In this document: positions 52,779-60,517 of the stretch, piece after piece
Position numbering within the stretch: position 1 is the stretch's first letter
Layout: each line of letters starts with the position of its first letter
DNA from: a bacterium
Lineage (GTDB): Bacteria > Planctomycetota > SZUA-567
Direction of reading: 5' to 3'
NCBI GenBank assembly: GCA_003245715.1
Contig: QKCJ01000025.1
Coordinates: 1-60,517 of the forward strand
Length of the DNA: 60,517 bases
Notes under the pieces: generated by a model
Told to the model about the DNA's origin: nothing
The model's database searches: none
Seen by the model: only the letters and a program-made list of their open reading frames with translations
Position numbers and translations under genes: made by a program

Positions 52779-54053
52779 TTACATATCCCCCATTTCCGAT
52801 GCTGCTGGGGCTTCCTTTTTGTCACCCATTTCGGTTGCTTCATTGCTGTTTGAGAAGGTCGGCTGCATATAGGTCGGCAGATCGCGAACCTTCTGGCCGT
52901 CTTCAAGTCTTGGCCCTCCGGCAGTTACAATCCGCTGGCCTTCCTTGAGACCTTTTTTGACAATAATGGTGTCTTCAAGCAGATTGCCGACCTCGACAGT
53001 CTGCTGATGGACAACCCATGGCTCACTCTTGTCGTCAACAATATAGACATAAGGCTTGTTATTGGCGTTGTCGCTGTTTACCGCCCAGATCGGCAGGGCA
53101 AAAATCGGTGATTTGCTTGTATCGCGTTTAATTATTATGGTTACGTTTGCCGTCATGCCGGGAAGTATATTAAGATGTGCGGTATCCGGGTTATTGGGCA
53201 TATAGAACTTTACAGGGTAGGTTCTGGTGGTCGGATCGGCTTCTGCCGAGAATTCACGGATTACCAGAGGGATTTTAATATTTGGAAGTGAGTCATAATA
53301 AGCGAACGCTTCAGCGTTTTCGCGATCATTTTTCGCCTGCGCGACCAGCCATTCGGGAAGCTGTACCTCAATTTCAAGTTTGCGCAGATCCTGCAGGCTG
53401 ATAATCGGTTCGCCGATATTAACTGTCTGGTAATTATCAACATAGCGCTTGGCCACCACACCGTCAAAGGTCGCGCGCAGTGTGCAGTCATCAAGGGACT
53501 TTTTGGCTATATTCATCTCCGCTTCCGCTACTTTGAAGAGCGCGGCCGCTTCATCGAGCTTGCTCTTTGGGTCGACTGCCGCCTGATAAAGCTTGCGCAC
53601 GCGCTCCAGCCGGGCCTTGGCGTTGAGATAATTGGCCAGGCGCGCATCGTAGGAATTCTGATAGTCGCGCGGGTCGAGCCGGGCAATGACCTGTCCGATC
53701 TTGACGACCTCACCGGCATTTACCGTAAGCTCAATCAGTGAGCCACTGACCTTGAAGCTGAAATCAACCTGCTGGACGGCGCGGGTGCTGCCGGGATATT
53801 TGAGGACAAGGTTGCCGTTTTCAGGCTTGATAATCATTGTTTTCACAGGGCGGGGCGGTATCTCCTTGGGCGCCTGCTTTTTATCTTTCTGCAGGGCATT
53901 ATAAATAAGATAACCGCAGATTGCCGTTGCAATTAAGGCGATTATTATCCGGCTGCCGGCGTTTGTTTTTTTCTCAGGCTGTTTTGTATTCTCTGGCGTT
54001 GGTTCTGAGACTTCTGTGTCAGTAACCAGCTCCCCTTCAACTTGTTCGGGCAT
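52779..54053 (-). CDS. RND efflux periplasmic adaptor (membrane fusion protein)
   Basis: A 424-residue adaptor of the AcrA/HlyD type. A polar acidic N-terminal segment of about 30 residues precedes one membrane anchor (RIIIALIATAICGYLIYNAL, about residues 35-55). The lipoyl halves show FSFKVSGSLIELTVNAGEVVKIGQVIARLD and the returning GVVAKRYVDNYQTVNIGEPI, around a helical hairpin; a beta barrel follows. It links the pump to an outer-membrane channel. I chose the ATG at 54053 because GGGGGAGG lies five bases upstream; 54068 and 54101 are earlier in-frame starts. It is the first gene of the pump operon. Confidence 0.93.
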   Translation of the reverse strand: MPEQVEGELVTDTEVSEPTPENTKQPEKKTNAGSRIIIALIATAICGYLIYNALQKDKKQAPKEIPPRPVKTMIIKPENGNLVLKYPGSTRAVQQVDFSFKVSGSLIELTVNAGEVVKIGQVIARLDPRDYQNSYDARLANYLNAKARLERVRKLYQAAVDPKSKLDEAAALFKVAEAEMNIAKKSLDDCTLRATFDGVVAKRYVDNYQTVNIGEPIISLQDLRKLEIEVQLPEWLVAQAKNDRENAEAFAYYDSLPNIKIPLVIREFSAEADPTTRTYPVKFYMPNNPDTAHLNILPGMTANVTIIIKRDTSKSPIFALPIWAVNSDNANNKPYVYIVDDKSEPWVVHQQTVEVGNLLEDTIIVKKGLKEGQRIVTAGGPRLEDGQKVRDLPTYMQPTFSNSNEATEMGDKKEAPAASEMGDM

Positions 54054-54160
54054 ATTTTCCTCCCCCATTTTATGTGTATATAGAAATTTTTTTTTAATCA
54101 TATATTCAGTTGAAAAAATTGTAAAGGTAAAAATTTAAAAGCAGGTGTTATCAACTTTAA

Positions 54161-54189
54161 TTGACAATTTTCCTGAATTGTGGTATCCT
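54161..54189 (+). promoter_or_regulatory. Promoter of the small orphan gene
   Basis: TTGACA (54161-54166) and TATCCT (54184-54189) are 17 bp apart, 40 bp before the ATG of the small gene. Confidence 0.65.
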
Positions 54190-54228
54190 TGTCATTGGAT
54201 GAAGTGCAAATGAGATTGGGAGAAAGTC

Positions 54229-54477
54229 ATGTCATGGGTTATGCAGCCCGTTGGCGCGCGGCTGATTAATTATCTGCCGCCTGATCCGGGGACGGGGCAG
54301 ATTGCCGATACGGGAAAAGTTGTCGAGAGCCTTGATCTTGCTCGCGGTCTGGATTCTACGCTGGGTAAACCGGCTTATCTTGAGCTGGGCAAGAAAATGC
54401 AGATGTATGACAAGATCAACGGGGTATTCTCAGTAACTGCCAGTGGTGGAAACCTGCTGGGAAATATCTACGCCTGA
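54229..54477 (+). CDS. Small protein of unknown function
   Basis: An 82-residue protein I do not recognise. It has a proline-rich start (MQPVGARLINYLPPDPGTG), a helical middle (LDLARGLDSTLGKPAYLELGKKM) and a Gly/Ser tail. No signal peptide or membrane helix is seen. It has a promoter, GGAG seven bases before the ATG, and a terminator, so it is a complete single-gene unit flanked by genes on the other strand. Confidence 0.65.
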   Translation: MSWVMQPVGARLINYLPPDPGTGQIADTGKVVESLDLARGLDSTLGKPAYLELGKKMQMYDKINGVFSVTASGGNLLGNIYA

Positions 54478-54520
54478 TTTCACTTGCCGTGTTCATTTTA
54501 ACCGTAAAGCTGAAATAAAA

Positions 54521-54548
54521 AAAACAGACAGTTTTTGCTGTCTGTTTT
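54521..54548. terminator. Bidirectional terminator
   Basis: AAAACAGACAG pairs with CTGTCTGTTTT around a 6-nt loop, with A and T runs on both sides. It serves the small gene on the + strand and the CheA-like gene on the - strand. Confidence 0.85.
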
Positions 54549-54593
54549 TAACTTGTTGGAGAGACGGCGGTTAGCTGATTAGTTGTCGTTTTT

Positions 54594-57500
54594 TTACAGA
54601 TAACGTCTCAGATGCTCGGCGAGCTGGTGCGGGTCGCACTTTGGAACAAAGCCGTCGGCATGGACTTCTTTTGCCCGGTTGACGATGGTTTCGTTAGTCA
54701 GTGAACTGTGCAGCAGGGTTGGAATAAGGCGCATATCGGGGTGGTTCTTGATATGTCTAGTCAGGCTGTAGCCATCCATCTGCGGCATTTCTATATCGGA
54801 GAGGATCAGGTCGATATAGTTAAACAGGCTCTTTTTCTCGCGTTTTGCCTCTGCGTAAAGTTTTTCGATTATAGCCAGAGCCTCTTTCCCGTTTTCCGCT
54901 TCAATGACCTCAAGTCCGGCGTTTTTCAGAGATTTTGCCGTTTCGCGGCGGATAAGCGGTGAATCTTCAACTAACAGTATGCGATTGCAGTCCTTACGAA
55001 GTTGAACGTCCCCAAGTTCGGAGCCGATATCACCATAAAGGTCAAGAATCTGCTGGACGATACGTTCAAAATCAAGAAGAAAGCCGATTGCGTCTTTCTG
55101 CTCTTCAGGCAGGTCTTCACGCAGGCAACTTAGCTGGATAGTACCGATTACATATTTGAGTGCATACTGGCTGCCGGATTCCGGTGGTGACTTGATATCA
55201 TCCCAGGTTACATAGCTCACGCTGTTGACATTGCTGACCAGGAAACCAACCGTAACGCCGGAAAACTCACAGATTATAATGATTTCATCAAACTCACCCG
55301 TACGTTCCTCTGCTTTGACAAAGCCAAGCAAGGTGTCAAGCTCCATAACCGGGATTGTTTCGTTGCGCAAGGTCAGCATGCCGGCAAAACCGGCAGGCAT
55401 GTCGGGAACCATCACCAACTTGGTTACCGGGACAAATTCACGGGTTTTAAACGCATTTATCGCAAAAGTGTGGGTTACTACCGAGTTGTCTTTCTTGCGG
55501 GTATTAATGGAAAAGTCGATAATACCGACACTGTTTGAGCCGACACTGACGGTCTCGACCTGCCGCTCAGACATCGCCTGGCGCATTGAGGCATCGGAAA
55601 AACTCGTGCCTGAGCAGACGAAAACCTTTTCAACCAGCCTACGCATATCTAGTACCAGCGCCACCTGACGGTCACTGAGGAGCGCCGCGCCGGTGATATC
55701 CGGAATGTCCTGCAGGTTACCTTCAAGCGGACGGATAACAACCTGCCTTGTCTCAAGGACGTCATCAACCAGAACCGCCGCGAGTTTTTCACCTTCTTCA
55801 ACCAGCACAAGTACGCCGTTTTCAGGTTTTCCGTCACTTTCAGCGGCAATCCCAAGCTGTTCTGAAAGATTGATAACCGGAACAATTACGCCGCGTAGAT
55901 TGACGATATTTCCTTTTCCCTCGACTGACGAGAGCTGTTCTGCGGTTACCTTGAAGGTTTCCCGGATTGACTGTATCGGCATGGCCAGAGTGTTTTCACC
56001 GAGTTTTACCAGCAGCGTCTCAACAGCTGCCAGCGCCACCGGGAATTTTAGGCGGAAGGTCACGCCCTTGCCGTAATTATTATCAATTTCAACATGGCCA
56101 CGCAGGCTTTCAGCGCTTTCCTTGACAACAGCCATGCCAACGCCCCGTCCGGAAAGACCGGTAACGCTCTGGGCGGTGCTGAGCCCCTGCGAGAAAATAA
56201 GCATGCAGGCTTGTTCCGTTGTCGGGGTTTCGTCTTCTGCTATCAGGCCGGTTTTTTTTGCCTTTGCGATAATCTGTTTGATATCAAGGCCGCGACCGTC
56301 ATCAGAAAATTCTATAATTATATCCGCACCTGAGCGTTTTGCGGATAAAGTTATCTGTCCCTGAGCCGGCTTGCCCAGCTCGCGTCGCTCTTCCTGACTC
56401 TCAAGTCCGTGGTCAACAGAATTTCTGGCCATATGTACAAGCGCGGCACTGAGCTTGTCAATAACCATCCGGTCAACCTGGGTGTCTGCGCCCTTAATCT
56501 TGAAGACTACGCGTTTATTGATCGGCCGGGCCGCGTCCATGGCTGCACGCTGCACCCGCTGGAAGAGCGGGGCGATAGTTGTCATGCGTAGTCCTGCGGT
56601 CATGTCATGCAGTGAACGGCAGAAGCGCTGCAGATCCTGCAGGTCGGTGGATATTCCGACGATTTTATTCACCTCGGGGTTACCTGAAAGGTGTGAACCG
56701 ACAAGCGCGACCTCGCCAACAAGGTCAAGCAGTTGGTCTAGTTTATGGACTTCGATATTTACATATTTCATTGAAGTTTCGGGAACTTCCTGCGAATCAC
56801 CATTCTCCGGTGTTGCTGCTTTGACCGGGGTGGAACTTGGAGCTGGCTGAATGGCTGCCCTTTCTGGCTGTGGGGGAGGGGCTGGATCTGCTTCAGAGCT
56901 CTCGACCGCTGACGGTGCTTCTTCTGCAGCATTAACCGTTTCTGTGACAGTTTCCGGAGTATATACAGTTTCTTCATTAGGCGTAAACGGTTCAGCAGTT
57001 ACTTCTATCGTAGCTGTTTTATCTTTTGTTGCAAAGAAATCATCATCCTCGTCAGTATACTGAACTGGCTGGCTGGATTTCTCCGCGAAGAAATCATCTT
57101 CGTCTTCCCCCGCACCGGCAGTACTTCCACCCTGCGCAAAAAAGTCGTCCTCGTCGTCCTCACTTGAGAAGGTCTGAACGTCTTCGTTCTCTTCATCTTT
57201 ATCATGCGGATCAGATGTGCGGAAATCAATCGGCGCGGCAGCCAGTTTCTGTTTGGGTGCGTCTGGTGATTTACCGACTGCCTGATTTAATATTTTCAGG
57301 CTATCATCAACAAAACTGCGTTCGTTCTCCGACAGAGACCCCTTGCGCAGGAGATTTCTGCCATATTTGGTTAGTTCGAGCAGGCAGTCGATGATTGTGC
57401 GCGTCAGCACCATCTCGCCATTTCTGGCTGATTCAATCGGTTCTTCAACCCCGTGCCAGAATTCACTGAGTTTGGCCAGTCCCAGAATACCGGCCTCGCC

Positions 57501-58013
57501 CTTAAGGGTATGGTATTCACGGAAGATCGCTTTTACCTTATTTTTGTCGCTCTCGCCATCCGTTGTCTGGAATAATGTATTCTCAAGGCGGTCTATACGA
57601 CCTTCAAGCTCATTCATGAACTCTTCGTCGATTTGTGGCGCGTCGCTGATGTCTTCTTCAGCCGAGGTGAGGTCATCAAGATACATGTCCGCAGTGGCAA
57701 CAGCCTGTTTTAATGCACCGTGGTCAATCTCACTGCCTTTGCTGGCATGGCAGACAAAGTCAAAGAGTTCAATAATATGCTTTATCGCTTCCTGAGGCTG
57801 GTTGATCTTGTCGACACTGAGGTTATAGAGGAGTTCCTCGGCTCTGGCGGTAACATCTGCCATTGAGAATTCTGCTATTGCTGTAAATGACTCGGTAAGG
57901 TCATGTACCCGCGCCAGAAATTCTTCCCATTCGTCTCCGCGTTTGATTTGAGTGATTAATGGCAAATCGGAACAGAGCGAAGATATTTTCTGATAAAGTT
58001 CATCGCTAAACAT
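54594..58013 (-). CDS. CheA-type hybrid histidine kinase with CheW domains and receiver
   Basis: A 1139-residue cytoplasmic kinase. A helical N-terminus is followed by an Hpt domain with the phospho-accepting His in YHTLKGEAG (about residue 168). An acidic linker (about 270-340) has three DDFFA motifs, and a Pro/Ala-rich region follows. The CheA core shows MARNSVDHGLE (N-box), FSDDGRGLDI and LSGRGVGMAVVKE, then a CheW-like domain, a second CheW-like module (about 830-1000) and a C-terminal receiver with VEDSPLIRRE, the Asp in ILSDIEMPQMDG and the Lys of VPKCD. Such fusions act in chemosensory or type IV pilus-like pathways. No other che gene is nearby. The ATG at 58013 has GGGGA six bases ahead; 58085 is an upstream alternative. 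Confidence 0.92.
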   Translation of the reverse strand: MFSDELYQKISSLCSDLPLITQIKRGDEWEEFLARVHDLTESFTAIAEFSMADVTARAEELLYNLSVDKINQPQEAIKHIIELFDFVCHASKGSEIDHGALKQAVATADMYLDDLTSAEEDISDAPQIDEEFMNELEGRIDRLENTLFQTTDGESDKNKVKAIFREYHTLKGEAGILGLAKLSEFWHGVEEPIESARNGEMVLTRTIIDCLLELTKYGRNLLRKGSLSENERSFVDDSLKILNQAVGKSPDAPKQKLAAAPIDFRTSDPHDKDEENEDVQTFSSEDDEDDFFAQGGSTAGAGEDEDDFFAEKSSQPVQYTDEDDDFFATKDKTATIEVTAEPFTPNEETVYTPETVTETVNAAEEAPSAVESSEADPAPPPQPERAAIQPAPSSTPVKAATPENGDSQEVPETSMKYVNIEVHKLDQLLDLVGEVALVGSHLSGNPEVNKIVGISTDLQDLQRFCRSLHDMTAGLRMTTIAPLFQRVQRAAMDAARPINKRVVFKIKGADTQVDRMVIDKLSAALVHMARNSVDHGLESQEERRELGKPAQGQITLSAKRSGADIIIEFSDDGRGLDIKQIIAKAKKTGLIAEDETPTTEQACMLIFSQGLSTAQSVTGLSGRGVGMAVVKESAESLRGHVEIDNNYGKGVTFRLKFPVALAAVETLLVKLGENTLAMPIQSIRETFKVTAEQLSSVEGKGNIVNLRGVIVPVINLSEQLGIAAESDGKPENGVLVLVEEGEKLAAVLVDDVLETRQVVIRPLEGNLQDIPDITGAALLSDRQVALVLDMRRLVEKVFVCSGTSFSDASMRQAMSERQVETVSVGSNSVGIIDFSINTRKKDNSVVTHTFAINAFKTREFVPVTKLVMVPDMPAGFAGMLTLRNETIPVMELDTLLGFVKAEERTGEFDEIIIICEFSGVTVGFLVSNVNSVSYVTWDDIKSPPESGSQYALKYVIGTIQLSCLREDLPEEQKDAIGFLLDFERIVQQILDLYGDIGSELGDVQLRKDCNRILLVEDSPLIRRETAKSLKNAGLEVIEAENGKEALAIIEKLYAEAKREKKSLFNYIDLILSDIEMPQMDGYSLTRHIKNHPDMRLIPTLLHSSLTNETIVNRAKEVHADGFVPKCDPHQLAEHLRRYL
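57030..57160 (-). repeat. Three DDFFA motifs in the CheA-like linker
   Basis: The acidic linker between Hpt and kinase core carries EDDFFAQ, EDDFFAE and DDDFFAT at intervals of about 15-20 residues. The surrounding sequence is low-complexity, so conservation of the FF pair stands out. Confidence 0.75.
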
Positions 58014-58195
58014 TATTTCCCCATTCACAGTGTCCGCCTGAAGCGCAGACAACCTATCAATACCTGACTGTAAGTGTCTCTCCACTTGCCTTCTCTACTT
58101 CTTTAGAGGTTAGCTTAAAAAAAAAATGCCGTCAAGTGCAAAGATGGCGCATTTTTAAACTTTTGTGTATCAAATGTTACATCTGCTTGTCGCTA

Positions 58196-58223
58196 TTGAC
58201 AAAATAACAGAAAAACATACAAT
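58196..58223 (+). promoter_or_regulatory. dnaG promoter
   Basis: A perfect TTGACA (58196-58201) and TACAAT (58218-58223) are 16 bp apart, 30 bp before the dnaG start. Confidence 0.75.
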
Positions 58224-58253
58224 GTTTATCTTTGGTCAGGAGGATTGACAGAC

Positions 58254-60128
58254 GTGCCGTTGATTTCCGAAGATAGTCTGAGAAAGGTTCAGGAAGCCAG
58301 TGATATTGTCGGGCTGGCTGAGAGTTACGGTCTCAAACTCAAGCGTACTGGCTCAAGCTTTCTGGCGATCTGCCCCTTTCATAATGAAAAGACCCCTTCA
58401 TTTAATATAAACCCGCAGATGCAGATCTTTAAATGTTTCGGTTGCGGGGTTGGTGGCGGGTCGATTAAATTCGTCCAGTTGATGGAGCGGTGTGAATTTC
58501 CCGAGGCCGTGGAGCTGCTGGCAAATAAAAGCGGCATCGACCTTGAGTATGAAGGAGGTTCGACTGCTCAGGAAGCTTCCGGTAAGTCTGATAACCGTAA
58601 GGCTTTACGCTGGGCTAACCGAATTGCGCTTGAATATTTCCGCCGGGCGCTGAAAGACCCGCGGGAAGGGCGTGTTGCCCGTGAATATCTGCTCTCACGC
58701 GGCTTTAATGAAGAGACAATCGCCGCCTGGGGACTGGGCTGGTCGCCTGATTTGTGGGACGGGCTGATGAATTATTACCTCTCGTCACTTGAACGGATGG
58801 GCGGGGCGCACAAGCGTGAGAAGGCTATTGAGGTTGGCCGGGAAGCCGGTATCTTCCGTTATAATGAAGAGAAGGACAGAACCTACGATGCTTTCCGCGG
58901 ACGGGTGATGTTTCCGATTTTTGATAACCAACAGCGTCCGATCGGTTTTGGTGGGCGGGTGCTGGAAGAAAAACCTGAAGCCGGCGGAAAATATTTAAAT
59001 ACTTCAGAGACACCGGTTTTTCAGAAGAGAAGTCTGCTTTTTGGTCTCAATTTTGCCGCAAAAGAGATCGGCCTGACCAAAACTGCGATTGTTGTCGAGG
59101 GATATACTGACACTATAATGTGTCATCAGTATGGAATTCGCAATGTTGTTGCGACCCTTGGTACAAGTCTGACGCACGAGCATGTGCGCCTGTTGCGGCG
59201 GTATATCCAGAATGAGGGGCGGGTTGTTGCTCTTTTTGATAATGATAATGCCGGAAAGAAGGCTACTGATCGGGCTATAGAAATATTTATGGAAGAAGGG
59301 GTTACGCTCCATGTCCTGCAGAATCTTGATGTCAAGGACGCGGGGGAGTATCTTCCGAAATACGGCGCTGAGGCTTTTAATGAATTTTTGGGCAAGGCTA
59401 AGGACAGTTTTTCCTTTGCTCTTGAGAAGCACTTGGGACAGAATTTTTCCGGTGATCTGGGACGCAAGGCGGCGGCGGTTGAGGCGCTTATGGAGCTGGT
59501 TAACCGTTGTCCCAACGCCATTCGCCGGGAGATGATGCGGGGAAAGGTCGCGGAAGTTGCGGGAGTTCCCGAGGAGACACTGCCCCAGCCTGATGTGCGA
59601 AAGAGTGCTTATCTTGACCCCAAGGAAGATAAACCCTTTAAGAGTAAGAGTTTTACCGAACATATACCCCTCAAGATTGATCCGCGCAAAGAGGGGGTGG
59701 TCAAGACTGAAAAGCGTTTACTGTATTATATTTACGCGGAAAAAGAGTGGTGCGATAAAATTTGTGACGTATTTCCGCCTTGTGAATGGTTTGACCATTC
59801 TGCTTGTAACGCGGCTGAAATCCTCAGGGATGAATGGTTTAAGGGACAAAAGCCCAAACTTGAGGATATTCTGTTGCGGGTTGTTGATGAGCCGGTGCGG
59901 GAGGTTCTTATTGACCTGATAGACACTGATAAGGGGCCGGAATTACGTGATGAGGAGCTTAATAGCCTGCTTAACAAGGTGGAAGTTCTCAAGCTTGAGG
60001 AGCGCAAACAGAGTCTGGAATTGCTCAAGCACGACGCTCTGGCGGAGTCCGATAATGAGCGTCTGGATAAATTATTGGTAGAAAGTATTGAAATTGACCG
60101 AAAGATTCGGTTGCTTGGCGGTATATAA
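58254..60128 (+). CDS. dnaG: DNA primase
   Basis: A 624-residue primase that makes RNA primers at the replication fork. The N-terminal zinc domain has CPFHNEKTPS and CFGCGVGG. The RNA polymerase-like core has RVMFPIFDNQQRPIGFGGRV. The TOPRIM domain has VVEGYTDTIM (about residue 280) and FDNDNAGKKA (about residue 328). The C-terminal helical region would bind the DnaB helicase. I chose GTG at 58254: AGGAGG is ten bases upstream, whereas TTG at 58245 almost touches it. The next gene on the same strand is a probable sigma factor, as in the macromolecular synthesis operon. Confidence 0.96.
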   Translation: MPLISEDSLRKVQEASDIVGLAESYGLKLKRTGSSFLAICPFHNEKTPSFNINPQMQIFKCFGCGVGGGSIKFVQLMERCEFPEAVELLANKSGIDLEYEGGSTAQEASGKSDNRKALRWANRIALEYFRRALKDPREGRVAREYLLSRGFNEETIAAWGLGWSPDLWDGLMNYYLSSLERMGGAHKREKAIEVGREAGIFRYNEEKDRTYDAFRGRVMFPIFDNQQRPIGFGGRVLEEKPEAGGKYLNTSETPVFQKRSLLFGLNFAAKEIGLTKTAIVVEGYTDTIMCHQYGIRNVVATLGTSLTHEHVRLLRRYIQNEGRVVALFDNDNAGKKATDRAIEIFMEEGVTLHVLQNLDVKDAGEYLPKYGAEAFNEFLGKAKDSFSFALEKHLGQNFSGDLGRKAAAVEALMELVNRCPNAIRREMMRGKVAEVAGVPEETLPQPDVRKSAYLDPKEDKPFKSKSFTEHIPLKIDPRKEGVVKTEKRLLYYIYAEKEWCDKICDVFPPCEWFDHSACNAAEILRDEWFKGQKPKLEDILLRVVDEPVREVLIDLIDTDKGPELRDEELNSLLNKVEVLKLEERKQSLELLKHDALAESDNERLDKLLVESIEIDRKIRLLGGI

Positions 60129-60209
60129 TACATATAATAGTCGTTGATTATATTTTGAATATTTGTTTATAACTCGGATTTGATAATCCTGACGGAGGAA
60201 TGCCCAAGC

Positions 60210-60517
60210 ATGGCGGCCAGGAAAACTACGGCAAAAAAAACAGCAAAGAAGGCGACTACTGCTTCTTCTGCGGGTGATAAAGTTGCCAAAAAGACTGCAA
60301 CAGCAGCTAAAAAAGAAACAGCATCGTCTAAAACAACTACCCCAAAGACCAAGAGTACTGCAGCAAAGCAAGCTTCGTCTTCTCTGAAAGCAGCCAGTGA
60401 GAAAAAAATTTCACCGGTAAAAAAGACGACAAGCAAAAAGACCGCTTCAGTGCAAAAATCATCTGGTGGTGACGAAGATGATGATGACGACTTTGATGAT
60501 GATGACATTGATTTTGA
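60210..60517 (+). CDS. rpoD: Probable primary sigma factor RpoD, N-terminus (cut by window end)
   Basis: The open frame runs off the window after 102 residues. Those seen are Lys/Ala/Thr-rich (about residues 1-85, repeated KKTA/AKK pieces) and then acidic (GGDEDDDDDFDDDDIDF). No sigma region is reached. I infer RpoD from the dnaG-rpoD order and because primary sigma factors in PVC-type bacteria can carry basic then acidic N-terminal extensions. Another basic protein, such as a histone-like one, is possible. GGAGG lies 11 bases before the ATG at 60210; an ATG at 60200 opens a short unrelated frame. Confidence 0.6.
   Translation, partial: MAARKTTAKKTAKKATTASSAGDKVAKKTATAAKKETASSKTTTPKTKSTAAKQASSSLKAASEKKISPVKKTTSKKTASVQKSSGGDEDDDDDFDDDDIDF

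Overview
This window reads as chromosomal DNA of a Gram-negative bacterium with moderate GC content. Outer-membrane biology is shown by an LptF/LptG-type lipopolysaccharide permease, a lipid A-type acyltransferase, an RND efflux pump with its adaptor, and several lipoproteins. A cytoplasmic sulfatase, an alpha-galactosidase and galactokinase, a ferredoxin-dependent indolepyruvate oxidoreductase, a eukaryote/archaeal-like isoleucyl-tRNA synthetase, and a probable sigma factor with a Lys/Ala-rich then acidic N-terminus together suggest the PVC group, perhaps a Lentisphaerae/Kiritimatiellota-like anaerobe. That placement is inference; no rRNA or other direct marker is present. No insertion sequence, phage, CRISPR array or tRNA gene was recognised.

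Layout. 1-5.2 kb holds three poorly known proteins on the + strand: a lipoprotein, a very acidic protein with repeated DFF units, and a zinc-ribbon membrane protein ending in an acidic stretch and a KK-repeat tail. 5.2-10.8 kb has CCA-adding enzyme, a STAS protein, a phosphoglycolate phosphatase-like HAD enzyme, and a lipoprotein-RDD-Maf fusion. 11-18 kb has a secreted DUF1566/EF-hand protein, an alpha-galactosidase on the - strand, a SulP transporter and argG. 18-20.6 kb has small proteins and the rplU-rpmA ribosomal operon. 20.6-27.7 kb is regulatory: a PAS hybrid histidine kinase, an IclR regulator in line with a sulfatase and preceded by twin palindromic operators, and a STAS/pseudo-receiver/HATPase fusion. 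27.7-33 kb has iorAB, a DUF4139-like exported protein and a membrane protein.

33-41.6 kb contains ileS and the divergent valS, followed by a coiled-coil protein and galK. 41.6-54 kb, mostly on the - strand, has lysS, a glycosyltransferase, an acyltransferase, a HEAT-repeat protein, an LptF/G permease, a PAP2 phosphatase and the RND pump. 54-60.5 kb has a small orphan gene, a very large CheA-type hybrid kinase, dnaG and the start of a probable rpoD.

The most striking element is in the ileS leader (36.43-36.63 kb, - strand). A consensus promoter is followed by a ribosome-binding site and a 16-codon reading frame with seven isoleucine codons, four of them consecutive just before the stop. Two mutually exclusive RNA structures follow, the second a hairpin with a seven-U tail. 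This is the textbook layout of ribosome-mediated transcription attenuation, here on an isoleucyl-tRNA synthetase gene. Other points of interest are the Maf fusion, a single-chain partner-switching protein, a perfect palindrome inside a promoter spacer, and a DFF(A) motif shared by the acidic protein and the CheA-like kinase.
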